DNA of 64,000 bases, taken from assembly GCA_029204225.1 (NCBI GenBank), contig CM055100.1:639987-703986 (forward strand). Direction: 5' to 3'. The stretch comes from Diphasiastrum complanatum (Eukaryota; Streptophyta; Lycopodiopsida; Lycopodiales; Lycopodiaceae). Below are positions 22,801 through 36,107 of this stretch, one piece after another. The stretch's first letter is position 1. Every line of letters begins with the position of its first letter. The notes under the pieces are model-generated. The model searched no databases. It saw only the letters and a program-made list of their open reading frames with translations, and had not been told where the DNA came from. The translations under genes and the position numbers were made by a program.

Positions 22801-24480
22801 TCTACAAATACTCGTGAGCATTCGTATTTCCTGGTAAAAAAAACATTCATCGAAGTTTCTATCAGCTCTCAAAAGATCAATATACCTATTGAGAACTCAG
22901 CGAGTATTTCCAGTGAGATTTACTACATGTAAAGCTAGTTTAAGGGCATTCCAAGGCTCTTTCTGAGTAAGAAACATTTGCCAAACTCATTTCGAGCTTG
23001 ATAATAGCAGTCAGAATTTGAAGAGACCTTCATGGAGTATATTTCTAATTTTTGTTTTCCATTTTAATTATTTTGTCCAGTGATCAAGACTTAGGTTTAC
23101 CCTATTTAAAGATGTTCAATCAGTGGCATTGTGGGGCTTTGCGGTGACTGAATCCTTCTAATCTAAGGTTCACTTGAGACCTTAATCTAGCACATGTTCT
23201 AGTGTGACTGAGATAGATAAATTTAGACCATTGATCGTGTAGGGGCTAGGTAGTGATCTATTTTTCTCTTTTTAGTTTCTTAGGATACACCATTATTTTG
23301 TACCCATTGTTGCCTGTTACAAAAGGACAATGAATGCAATATAGTAACATGCTTGGAATAGCTCTATGACTAATATTAGTTGTATACTGACCAACCATTG
23401 TGGAATTTTAGCATCAGATCTACCTTTATAACGATTAACTCGGGTATCAAGAGGATTTGAATATAGTGCATCCACCATCTTCTTTGATTGTTTTTTATTT
23501 CCATCTGTTCATTTTGGCAGTGTCGAACCAATTGAAGAGTTTCAATTTTGGGAATGTTCATCCTCTAAACTAGATTTGATATAGATTAGGTCTGGTTCTA
23601 TACTTTCGATCACTATTATACTCTTTAAGTCCATTATTGCCTAGTACTAGTTCTTCATATCAGGGATAACCACATCATCAGAGCAAGTAGATCTTTGATC
23701 ATGCTTTGATGATAGGAAAATCCTTGATCAAAGTGTCTTTTCATTTTGACCAAAAAAAACCCATAAAAAGATAAATAGACTTGAAAAATTCAAAGACAAT
23801 ATATATTAGAAAATCGAAAAACAAGGGGCCATTATCCAGACTCATCGAGTGCTTGACAACTGTGAGAAATTTCAACTAGTTTTGCTATTTTGGTCATATT
23901 TGTATATTTGGCAATTGAGGCCAATTTTCATATTAGACTTACAGTTTGACTTTTCAAAGTTATATTAGTCTAAAAGCATTTTTGGGGGCCATCGTGCAAT
24001 GGGTGGTCAGATGTCATCTTAGAGCTGAGTAGGAGCAGCTCATAGGGGGACCTGTGCCCCACATTAAGCTTATGCACCTTTCGTGTATGGCACTAGCCTT
24101 GTCACGTTGGAGGGTATGTTCCCGAAGTCATGGCCACCAGAAGATTACGTGCATGCTCTATGACGCAAGTCCGAGCTACCAATTACCACCAGTCCTCTTG
24201 GGATGAGAAGTATGGAGAGCTTTTGCTCTGGCGGCATTGGGACAGTGCCATTGATGTTGGGAATCACAACTTGATGCATCTTAGGTTTGTATGGTGCCCA
24301 GTGGGTTAGTGGACCTCGAACAATGATTTCCCGCCCATTCCATAGGGCGTCCCGACTACTCATGAAATAAAAAAGTTTAAGATGTTATTTACTCAAAATT
24401 TAAATATTGATGTCTCACATTTGAATATTTGTGCATTAATATGGTGATCTTGGATTAGAATATCATTTTATTTGTGTAGT
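22801..24480. other. Intergenic sequence, one unassigned open frame
   Basis: Mostly AT-rich sequence with no recognised gene. A 72-codon minus-strand frame at 24363-24145 has gene-like composition (EQKLSILLIPRGLVVIGSS, RGPLTHWAPY) and could be an exon of a gene I do not recognise; no splice context supports it. An AG microsatellite lies at 24512-24539. Confidence 0.35.
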
Positions 24481-24509
24481 CTTTAGAAGAATCAAGACAA
24501 GAATTTTAT

Positions 24510-24543
<34 letters not shown>

Positions 24544-24904
24544 TAATCGCAAAAAAAGGCTTTGTTCAGATTGGTTTTGGGAGCTGATAACACGCAATCA
24601 ACTACCTGCATTTCAGCCTTTTCTCTTTTCTCTGTCTTCTTCGCTAGCAATCCATTTGCACTTCACGCAACTATAACATCAACGCAACTGCGTCATCCAT
24701 TTCCTCCCGCAAAAGCAACGATCCATGCTCGGCAATCCAACCTATAAGAACCTTAACTACATCCTAACAAGCATTGGTTGCGTCAGGTCTTCTTGCGCTT
24801 TTTATGACCTCAAAACAACTGTGCGACATATTGCAGGACTTCTTGCGATTTTTGTAACCTCAAAGAAACGGAGCCTGAAGGACGACTTCTACAACAGTCT
24901 AATT

Positions 24905-26284
<1,380 letters not shown>

Positions 26285-28300
26285 TCCTGTAGCTTTATAT
26301 TTGACCCAAAAACCACTGGTAGCCTGAAAACCCGACTGAATTCTCGCTCGATGTCCAGAATATGAATGACCTCCCTCCCCTTCACTTGCAGAGCTTATTA
26401 GTTATGATCTTCTCGTATATTGGTCATTACCTCCTGAAATTGAACTCCCTTATCAATAGGTCGTCTTTGATCTGCTTGGCAACTTTGTTTTTTTATTCAT
26501 GTTCAGCATTAAATTATAAACTTACAAAGTTGCCGACTCTAACTCTCGAGGCTGATCATAGTACTTTTGTCAACAGGAGGTGCTTGTTGTTCATAGCCAC
26601 GATTCAGTCGTTCCTGACTCCTGACATGAATGCCTAATTTGGAAGTCTACCTGCGCTGCGCGAACTGCAGGACCCAGAAAGTGCAACTTACTCATTCATT
26701 GAGCAAGCTAATTTGTTGTTTTACAATGGCACTCTACGAGGTCCACTTATGCATTGAGCAAGCTTCGCCTTACCTACTTCTTGAATTGGTCAAGCCGGTT
26801 TTGTGTTGCTGGGAAAAGAGCCTTTAGCTAAGGGCCCTTCTCTTGCATTGATATATATATATATATATATTAATTCAATTCACTTGCCAAGACACTTGGA
26901 ATATAAAATATTAATTAAGATGTGAAGTAGCCTTTCAAAGATTAGTATGATCCTAAGAAATAAAGCATCCTAACGTGCAAGTCAAGAGTTAAATATAATT
27001 TAATATTGTGGAGTAAATGACAAATTTAATTTTGAATAGTGATGAAGTTTCATGTTGTATACGTGATGAAGACATATGTTTGAGAAGCATGTATCACTTC
27101 ATCAATAGTTATAATACACGTTCTTGAAGACTGTGCAATAGTTTCCACAAGCATAAGTTAAGGAAAGTTTGAAACTTTAATGGATGTCATGATTCTAATG
27201 AATGGTTTTATGATTTGAGACTATTCATAGTCCCATGCTCATTATAAAGAAATGCATGCTACTATGGAGCTACATATTAATGTTTTGCAAATTAAAACAA
27301 GGAATATCACACGTAGACACATTCACTTTAATGATAATGAGTTGATAGATGTAGTGGCAACAAAACCACCACTCTTTTGCTCAAGCTTGGCATAATTATC
27401 ATGTGAGCACATGAAGCCATCTCAATGTCTCTCTTGAGGAAGAAAAATTCCTTGAAAATAACAACATAGAGATATGTCATGAGATTAGTCTGGTTTAACC
27501 CCTTAAAGTCTAACTAAGTCAAATCTCTTCACTTAACTAGTGTCCACTTATCTCTTTATTGTAGTAGATCATTTGAAACCTCGATAGGGATGATGCTTTT
27601 TTTATGGAGGTGGGTGTGAGTTTTTTTAAGTCCATTAATATCGCATGTGGGCTTCAAGTATATGGAAATTAAGAAACAAAAAGTGGCTGGTACTTATTTG
27701 TACTAGCATCATAATTATGCATAATACACCTAAGGAGGCCATGCAAACCACACCAAGAAGCAAAAAGCTTCAAATGTTAATGGTGTAGCATTCAAGGTTA
27801 AGGCATGTCTTTTGTGGGGGCAGGCTTCGCTCGTATCTAACATAACGACTTCAACGGACAAAGAAGATTCATTTTGGCTTTGGATATTCTCATAGGAACA
27901 TTGTTATCTTCTAGATCAAATAAGCTATCACATAAGATAAGTTTGTGTGCACTAGGATATGATGATGGCTATAATGTGTTTTTCAGCACTCGCTTTTATC
28001 TTCTATTTTCTACATTTTCTACTCTAGTTGTTGTCTTCTTGAACTCTGGCTCTTGAGGTTAGGCTTCTGGTTTGTAGAGTGTGTAGATTGGTTGGTGAGC
28101 AAAGGGTTAGAACACTAGATAGGTACCTAACTATGTCAAGTTGCTAGATTTAGATGCTTTTTTCTCCTATTTCTAACACTACTCCACTTTAACACTACCC
28201 CTTCCTACACTAACCACACACACATCATGATTGGAGTGAAAAGGAGAGGGAGAGAGATAGATAGATAGAAGTAAGAGTTAGATTTCTTATGCTCAGCCTT
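26285..28300. other. 3' flank of the five-exon gene and intergenic DNA
   Basis: The first few hundred bases may be 3' UTR. A (TA)10 microsatellite lies at 26851-26870. A GAGAGAGATAGATAGATAGA patch lies near 28248-28268. No other features are recognised. Confidence 0.4.
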
Positions 28301-29250
28301 AAACAAATCATTGAAGTAATGAGCATCCTAAAAATCGAAGGTCGACTACATGTTTCGGACCTTCACACTTTTCCCCTTTGAGATTTTTTGTGCCTTAAAC
28401 AATTTTAAGACACCTTCGTCTTTTCCGCCTTTTTTACACCTTCGTGAAAAATGCAACACAGTGGCCAGAATGCCTTAGAATCCATTTCAGGCCCACCTTT
28501 GTCTTTTTCGCACTTTTCCTTGTCTTCGCTCTAGAGGCACCTTCGAGATTTACATACCTTCAGTCTAAGGCACCTTTGGGTTTTTTTTTCGAGGTTTTGC
28601 TACATTGGCAGAAGGACGTCGCCATCATCAACTCTAAAAACAACTGGACAACCAAATATCCTAAGGGCGGTTACCAACTTTGTAAATATAAATGGCATTT
28701 AAGGCTTATAAGATATTTGTCTCTCGACACTTGTAAATATATATACTAGCTGAATCAAGCTATGTAAGTGTTCTTTTTCAATCAGAGTTATCTGTAGCCA
28801 GCATTATCACGCTCAAAAAGCTGAAGTTATTACTTCAAGCCATTGTACTCACCATTGATATTAATCAAAGTGCAATTTTTGTCTCACTATTGTATTGTTC
28901 ATTTGTGCAATTTGTATGATTAATTATTCTTGAATATTTCTGCTGCTAGTTGTTGTGTTTCTATTCATACACGCCTACGCTAAAATCTTCGAGCTTTCGG
29001 TGCTGGTCATCCCCACATTTTACGACAGTAAGAAGTAGAGAGAGAGAGAGAGAGAAAGAGGGTGAGAGGGGAGGTTAGCTCATCTGCTCATTCTGCCCTT
29101 GCCCCTTGTCTCCTACTGGCTACTTGCAAGAAGGTGGGAATGAAATCCACACCATCCACAAGAAACACAAATGAATCTATGGTGAAAGAAGAAGCACACC
29201 CCACCTACCACCATTTGACTTTGACTAGCTTATCAAACTTGGCCTTCTGA
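28301..29250. repeat. LTR-like or leader sequence with CACCTTCG motifs and an AG tract
   Basis: CACCTT(C/T)G motifs recur near 28410, 28436, 28538 and 28570, as they do in the LTR-like stretch near 33250. An (AG)n tract lies at 29037-29056. No gene is supported. Its relation to the flanking coiled-coil ORF relic is inferred from position only. Confidence 0.35.
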
Positions 29251-30012
29251 ATGCGTGGCTGGCAGAAATCGACCTCAAGCCTTGAGAAGAGGAATTGGTG
29301 CTTGGGTATGATCTATTGTTTGCATATTATGGGGGGCTGTACCTTGCCCTTGATCTTGTGTATTAGATCCCATCGTTGCTTGTCCTTGATCTTGGCTCTG
29401 ACTATCCTACGCAGCATCATAAATGGGTGGCGTTGGAATCACCACTGGGGTTGGTTGAGATTTCTATGCCATGAGATTTTGGCACGCCTTGAGTGCGCTC
29501 TTTGCCTGGTTGAGCTCTTGGTTGGCACTCGTGCGACATTTGTCGAACTCGGCTTAGTAGTTATTCAAGGTTTGAGTGTAGACCTGCACCTGCTGCCTAT
29601 AGAGATTCATTTCTGCTTGGGTGAGTGGCCTATCCGTAGGTATTGGTTGGGCTAACCATGCGGCCTTCTCTTCTTGGAGCGCTTGCACCTCCACTCTCAG
29701 GTGCGTGTTTTCTGTTTCATAGATTTGCAATTGTGCCTGGAGGGGGGCTAGCCTTTGTGCTACTTCTTGTTGGAGCTCTTGGACCTTTGCTAAGGAGTCC
29801 GTGGATGCCTTAGAGAGGCCCGTGATGTAGTTTAGGAGGCTATCTTCGTGCCTCTTCTGTGAAAAATTGTCAAAATCTATCTTGGATTTTTTTTGTGCTT
29901 CTAGTTTGTGCTTCACATGTGTGGAGCATGTTCCCACATGTAGAAAAAGTAAAAATAGTTTAGTCATGTTGACTTTACGGGTATCATAAAGATTTTGTTT
30001 GCAAATTATCAC
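29251..30012 (-). pseudogene. Second copy of the coiled-coil retroelement ORF
   Basis: Minus-strand reading from 30012 to 29554 and on, through stops, to about 29251. It is Gln/Glu/Leu-rich (AKVQELQQEVAQRLAPLQAQ) with IPTDRPLTQAEMNLYRQQVQVY and then FDKCRTSANQELNQAKSALKA. This aligns with the 12949-13563 protein (IPDHPVTATKIAYLFKKVETY, FDRFKGAASTELEKAKETINA). A proline/glutamine-rich tail follows in both. The N-terminal side is cut by a plus-strand copia element. No pol or LTR clearly belongs to it. Confidence 0.55.
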
Positions 30013-32735
30013 ACTAAGCTACTTTCTAAAGTCCTGTATGTACCCAATCTGTCTACAAATCTGCTCTCTGTAAGCAGATTCACAGATCTAGGACATAAAG
30101 TAGAATTCGAATGTGATCAATGCAAAGTAGTTGATAGGATAGGCAAGATCCTAGCAGTCGAAAAGAGACATGGATACTTGTATAGATTGAGTCATTGCTT
30201 TTCTGCCTCAAGCGCTCAATACTTCTATTCAAGCAAATAAAAATTTACTTTGGCATTATAGACTTGGTCACTCAAATCATGCTTCTATACAACAAATGTC
30301 TAAACATTCTGTTGTTCTTGATCTAGACTATCCTGATAATAAAGTCGAATTACTTGTCTGTCAAGACTGTTTAGTTGGTAAACAGACTAGAAAACCATTT
30401 AGATCAAGCCATCAGCATACTGCTAGAGGATTGTTAGACGTTGTACATACAGACATTTGTGGCCCGATACAAAATCCTTCTCTGAAGGATGCATTTCATA
30501 ACTTTTATTGATGAATTCTCCAGAAGAACTATGGTGTATTTTATCAAGAAGAAATCAGAAGCTTTTAATTGCTTCAGAATCTTCAAGGAGTATGCAAGAA
30601 AAGAGACTGTAAGGACCATCAAAGCCCTGAGGTCTAACAACGGTGGAGAGTACATCTTCACCGAATTTAAGGAGTACTGCCAAAGTCAAGGCATTGAGCA
30701 ACAATTTATTACTCCTTATTCTCCTCAGTCAAATGGCTTGGCCAAGAGGAAGAACCGTACTCTAGTTAAATCAGCTAAATGTATGTTGGCGCATGCATCA
30801 CTGCCCAAGAGCTTCTGGGCCAAAGTTGTCTCCACTGCAGCTTACGTTCAAAATAGATGTTCAACCAAGATCCTCTCAGGCAAAACATCCCATGAGGTGT
30901 GGACAAGCTCTAAGCCTTCTGTGTAGAACCTACGAGTATTCGGATGCATTGCCTATGCACAGATCCTAAAAGAGATGAGAAAGAAATTTGACTTCCAAGG
31001 TCTCAAGACCATCCTGATTGGTTATACTTTATCTGACAGCTTATACAAGTTGTATGATCTCGATACCCAACAAATCTTGTTCAACTAGGATACAATCTTT
31101 ATCTAGGATCAGCTCATCAACATCAAAGGCAAAGGCGTTTTTCCAGGAGAACCTTCAACACCTGCCATTGACACACCAATTCGAACTTCAAGCTCAAGCA
31201 TGTCCACTACTTGACAGCGAGTTAGATGAAGATGTTGCTGCTACCCAGCAACAAGTCCTAGGAATGGTTCGTCAGTCAATTCCTCCAAGAAGATCAAGTT
31301 GAGTGCGCACATAGCCCACAAGGTATACTCTTGAGTATGTTTGTCTTTTGATACAAGAACTGACGACAGTCGAAGAGGCACTTGGCCAACTAGACTTTGA
31401 TCACTGGAGAGAAGCTATGGATAGAGAGTATTTCTTTCTGATTAAGAACCAGATGTGGTCATGAGTCGAAGCTCTTGCTGGAGAAAATCTTATCGATTGC
31501 AAATGGATCTTTACGATCAAATACAATGCCAATGGAGTGATTGATCAAAGGAAGGCAAGACTGGTTGCATGAGGATTCACTCAGATCTCCAAAATTGACT
31601 ACAATGAGACTTTTAGTCTAGTAGTCAAGCATTCATCGATCCGAGCCCTCCTATCATATGATGCAGTAGTCGACCTTAAAGTGCATCAACTTGATGTAGA
31701 AATAGCTTATCTGAATGGAGTTATAGAAGAAGACATCTACATGATCCAGCCCGAAGGATACGTTCTGGAAGGTATGAAGAATCATGTCTGTAAACTCCAT
31801 AAGGCACTTTACGGCTTGAAACAACCTGCTAGAGCTTGGTTTCAGAGGATCAATAAATTCCTCATCCAACAAGGTTTTCAACCAAGCACTGATGATTGCA
31901 ATGTCTATTTCAAGTCGGTGCAACAATCCTTTATTTATATCACCTTATACATAGATGATAAGTTGATTTTCAACAACAATACCAATTTGGTAAAGGATGC
32001 TAAACAAATGTTGTTTTTTAAGTTCGACATGACTGATCTGGGTGAAGCTCACTTCTATCTGGGCATTCAAATCCACCAAGACAGAGTGAGATGACTGATT
32101 TATATTAATCAACAAATATATCTTCACAATGTTCTTGTCAGATATAATCTGATTAACTACAAATTAGCTCACTCACCAATGGATCTAGGCCTGCGTTTGT
32201 CAAGGGACCAATGTCCTTAGACCAAGTAGGAAGAAGAGCAGATGAGAGCGCATCCTTATCGATCGATACTTGGATCTCTCATGTACGCAATGGTCTGTAC
32301 AAGACCTGACATCTCTTTTGTAGTAAGCTCACTCAGCCAATTTATGGCTAATTCTGGCATTACCCATTGGAAGGCTCTCATAAGAGTCATGAGGTATATT
32401 TGAGCTACCATGGACTAGTCCATCTGCTATGAAAAAGTCAACAACAACAATCTTCATCAGCTCAATGGATATTCTGATGCAAGCTGGGGAAGAGATGTAG
32501 ACAATTGTAAGTCCACATTTGGATTCTTCTTCAACGGCGGTCCTATCTCATGGAACAATCATAAGCAGACCTCAATCGCTCTTTCATCTACAGAAGCAGA
32601 AAGTATTTTGATTGAGAAATTATTTTCAGTCATACATTAGTTCGAATCAGTATAGCCCTACTATCATATTCTGTGATAATCAGAGTGCTATTGCCTTATC
32701 GGCCAACCCTAGATATCACTCTAGGCATGCTGGAA
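29995..32735 (+). pseudogene. Ty1/copia pol relic (pre-integrase to RNase H)
   Basis: In order: the pre-integrase region (KVLYVPNLSTNLLSVSRFTDLG, 29995-30240); a zinc-binding region ending CQDCLVGKQTRKPF; and the integrase core (HTDICGP, FIDEFSRRTMVYFIKK). The second catalytic Asp is Asn (RSNNGGEY) and the NGVAERKNR motif reads NGLAKRKNR, losing the catalytic Glu. RT follows (KWIFTIKYNANGVIDQRKARLV, HQLDVEIAYLNGVIEEDIYM, ALYGLKQPARAW), with LYIDD retained. RNase H (NGYSDASWGRD, ALSSTEAES) stops near 32735 after PRYHSRHA. Numerous in-frame stops make it inactive. Confidence 0.8.
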
Positions 32736-33384
32736 ACTAAGCCCACAGTTGTCTCCTTGGTGAATGACTAATTTCTATTTAATGATTCTTTCTGCACGTT
32801 TATTGATCATTGATCTAGGGTCAGGTGAAACCAACTTTGGTTCTACATCACATCTGATACCTGTAGGAATCACAAACTTAGATAGCCAATTTATTTGAAG
32901 AAAGTCTACAACGGGCTTTCGGTTGATCTCCAGCAAAGGGTAACCAATCCTATCATTATTTCAAGTTTAGATATTAAGTTCAATAATTTGAAGTCATTGA
33001 AGACTTGACCATCTTCAAGGACTTCCACGAAATTAGCATTTAGAACAAGTCCACAAAAATATATTACTTTCGCAATAGTCTGCAAAAATACTCTAAGTGT
33101 CGCGACAGTCTGCAGAAATGAACTATGTTTCCACAGTGTCGCCTTTTTCGCATTTCTCCGAAATGCGAAACTAGCATAGTTCAATAGTTTAAACTATTTT
33201 GCAATAGTTCAAAGTTTAAACTATTTTGCCATAGTTCAAAGTTCAACCATTTTAGGGCACCTTCGGCTTTTTTGCAAAAATGTGAAGAGAGAGAAAAATT
33301 TTGAAAGTCATCTACTTTCAAGAGTTGAACTAGTCACACTTCTTGAAAGCTTTTGGTAGGCTGAGAGCTAGCTCCTTTGATGCC
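32736..33384. repeat. LTR-like sequence with dyads and a 27-bp tandem repeat
   Basis: No coding sequence. A perfect inverted repeat TTTCGCATTT/AAATGCGAAA with a 5-bp spacer lies at 33146-33170. Two 27-bp units (TTTAAACTATTTTGC.ATAG) lie at 33188-33214 and 33215-33241. Both suggest copia LTR regulatory sequence. Confidence 0.5.
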
Positions 33385-34214
33385 ATGGATTCCATTGATT
33401 GAAGATTAGGATGGCCAAATATTTTTGTGCCAAAGCTCCACTTCAATCAACTCCTCTCTAACCATATTCACACTTTCAATAGCCACATTAGCATCCAACT
33501 TAAAGAGCCTTCCTTGCTTAATGCCAATAGCTATGCACTTATCACTTTTCAAGATGAAACGCACTCCATTCTTGAAATGTACATCTAGTCCATTGTCCAT
33601 CAATTGACCAACACTAATCAAGTTTTTTGCAATGGATGGAACATACAAAAAATTATCAAGATCTATCCTCTTAGATGATCCTAAGGATAATGGAATAGAT
33701 CCTATGCCATCTATCTTACATTCTTGATCACCAGCAGTGTAGATTGACTTCTTAGAATCATTACAAGAAAGTAGAGTAGAAAAATAATGCTTGTTGAATG
33801 ACATGTGGGAACTAGCCCCACTATCAATCCACCATGTCTCTTGGCTTGATCTTGGGTAGATGCTACCATCAAGGATGTGTTGAAGACATCATCTTCCTCC
33901 TCCCATTATGCAAGATTAGGCTTGATCTTCACTCCCTTGTGCATTCTTCTTCTTATAACATTCGGAAGCAAAGTGTCCTTTCTTCCCACAAAAGAAACAC
34001 TTTAGCTTGGCTTTGTTCTTCTGCTTCCCTTTGGAGGTAGATCCTCCATCCTTTGCCTTGGCCTCCTTGCTTTGGAACTTCTTGAAAAGATGAGTCTTCT
34101 TTTTGCCTTTAGATGTGAAAGTAGTGATTCCATACTCACTTTTCAAATGGAATAGTTTGTGGAAGTTAGTTTCTCACTAGATTCTAGCATATATCCACCC
34201 ATGGATGACATTGT
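33385..34214 (-). pseudogene. Ty1/copia gag-protease relic with internal gag deletion
   Basis: On the minus strand, the gag N-terminus near 34214 (MSSMGGYMLESSEKLTSTNYSI) is followed almost at once by KSEYGITTFTSKGKKK and the zinc knuckle CFFCGKKGHFASEC (around 33999-33958), so most of gag is missing. Protease and pre-integrase text follows at 33804-33406 (LDNFLYVPSIAKNLISVGQLMDNG, RLFKLDANV). Similarity ends at about 33385. The element's primer site and LTR lie to its right. Confidence 0.7.
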
Positions 34215-34794
34215 GAATGGAAGCCTATGAGATGCAAAAAGATCTCTTGATAAAGAGTGCTCTAAGATAGATTTCTAGCTTTCCAAGAAGCTCATAATCT
34301 CAGCCCAATCAATCCTAATTCAACTTGGATGATGGTATAATAGATCTACTGCAAATATCCTAGCAAATCACTCCTCCAAAAAATTGATTCTAGTACAATT
34401 TTGTTTGATATTTCACACACACTTAAGATCTGAACAAATCAGCCTTATAGATCTGATCTAATGCTTCAAAATGGATTGCTTCAATTACTCAAATCACTAT
34501 TTGATCATTAGCACTTAGTAGATTGAACCTAGATCTAGACAATGCACCAAAAACCTTGAATTTTGGACTGATATGCACATTTTTTAAATCAAAAACACTA
34601 AAGGAAGTAAATTTGAAGGTTGCTATATGATTTCACATGTGTGGACATTACTTCAGCAGCCCACAAATTGATCTTGACCAAAAATAATGATGATACCTCT
34701 CTCCTTGAACTTGCCCTCTCAAGTAAAACTCAAAAACAACACATTGTCAATGATTTCACAAGAACTATTAATCATTTAGATCACTCTTAGACTT

Positions 34795-34807
34795 GGCTCT
34801 GATACCA
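34795..34807 (-). other. Primer-binding site complementary to initiator tRNA-Met
   Basis: The minus strand reads TGGTATCAGAGCC, the classic plant copia primer-binding site, immediately next to TGTCAATTTTAAG at 34808, which is taken as the inner end of the LTR. Confidence 0.8.
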
Positions 34808-35640
34808 TGTCAATTTTAAGAGAAAAAGGACAATTATGATTGTATTTATCAATCATTAAGAGTTATTGATTGCTTAATCCAAAGATCTATCAAGTTCTAG
34901 GTGTTAGATCTTGATCTAAATGCTTTACACTATGATTTAAGCAAGAGCAATGGATCAAATGATTAAAAACTTGGATGAGCAGTCTCACACGTGTGGAGGA
35001 CAGTACCTGTACAGCCTGTTTACAAAGAGTAAAGTACTCAAGCTTAGAAATGCATTTCAATCACAAAAACACAAGACAAATGTGGAAAATACAAGCAAGA
35101 CTAGAATTTGCCAATGTCACATCAACTGCTCATTGATTTGGTTGATCCCTTTATAGATCAAGTACATCCATGAGTTGTGTACTATCCAGCAAGCCTTCAC
35201 ACGTGTGAAGAATGCCTAGTCATCCAGATCCACCAATGGGAGCCATATGTGCTCATTTCCCAAAGTTGACTATTCTCTTTGGCTAGAAAACAAAAAGCTA
35301 GTCTTCCACAGTTATAGGAATATTCCCTATAAAATAGGATCTAATGGAATCTTCCTATCTTATGATCTAGAAGCTTATCCACACGTGTGAATGGTATCTT
35401 GACATGTGTGAGTAATAACTCAGTCACATGGAAGTCCAATCTATTTACATGAAGTTTGACCAATTTGACCATTTTCAAGATTCTACTCAAAGGTCAATTT
35501 CACACTAGTGTAGATCTAGCTAAAATTAATCTAACTTTATAAAAGTGACTTATGTACATTCTTTCACATGTGGGAATAGACTCGACACGTGTGAGATCCT
35601 ATCAAGATCAATTATTTAAGATCTACAAGTACATCAAGCT
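34808..35640 (-). repeat. Copia LTR with CACACGTGTG palindromes (outer end uncertain)
   Basis: Starts at TG next to the primer site. It contains perfect palindromes CACACGTGTG at 34986-34995, TTCACACGTGTGAA at 35196-35209 and CACACGTGTG at 35380-35389, with related CACATGTG at 35565-35572 and ACACGTGT at 35585-35592. A similar layout is seen at 53880-54400. The right boundary is a guess. Confidence 0.5.
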
Positions 35641-35977
35641 GGAAGTGATATTTTTAACAAAACAAACATGTAGGAACACCATAGAAATTGAAGATGAATG
35701 AATAATAACCTGAAAACAAACATGTAAGAAGAATGTACATGTGTCTCATCCACATCAAGGGAGGCCAACTTTTTATTTGTATCAACTTGAGAATCATTCC
35801 TCAAGTTTAGAGTCATTCTTTTTCTATGATCTCTAAATTAATTTCTCCAGTTGGAAATAGCTTGGGTGGAGAACAATCTGCCATTGAAACTGGATATGAA
35901 TATATGATCACAAGTTTCATCATCTTCTGTCTGAAGTGCATTATCTCCATTGGAGAGACCTTCAGGCATTTAAACTA

Positions 35978-36107
35978 AAAAAAACAAAAATACAATCAAA
36001 TGTTATTAATCAAATATTAGTTATTAGAAATGACATTATGAATGCGATTATGAAAAAAACAAAAATACAATTAAATGTTATTAATCAAAGATTAGTTATT
36101 AAAGATT
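35978..36107. repeat. 75-bp direct repeat, two units
   Basis: AAAACAAAAATACAAT.AAATG and ATTAGTTATTA recur with a 75-bp offset (about 35978-36052 and 36053-36107). Confidence 0.8.
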
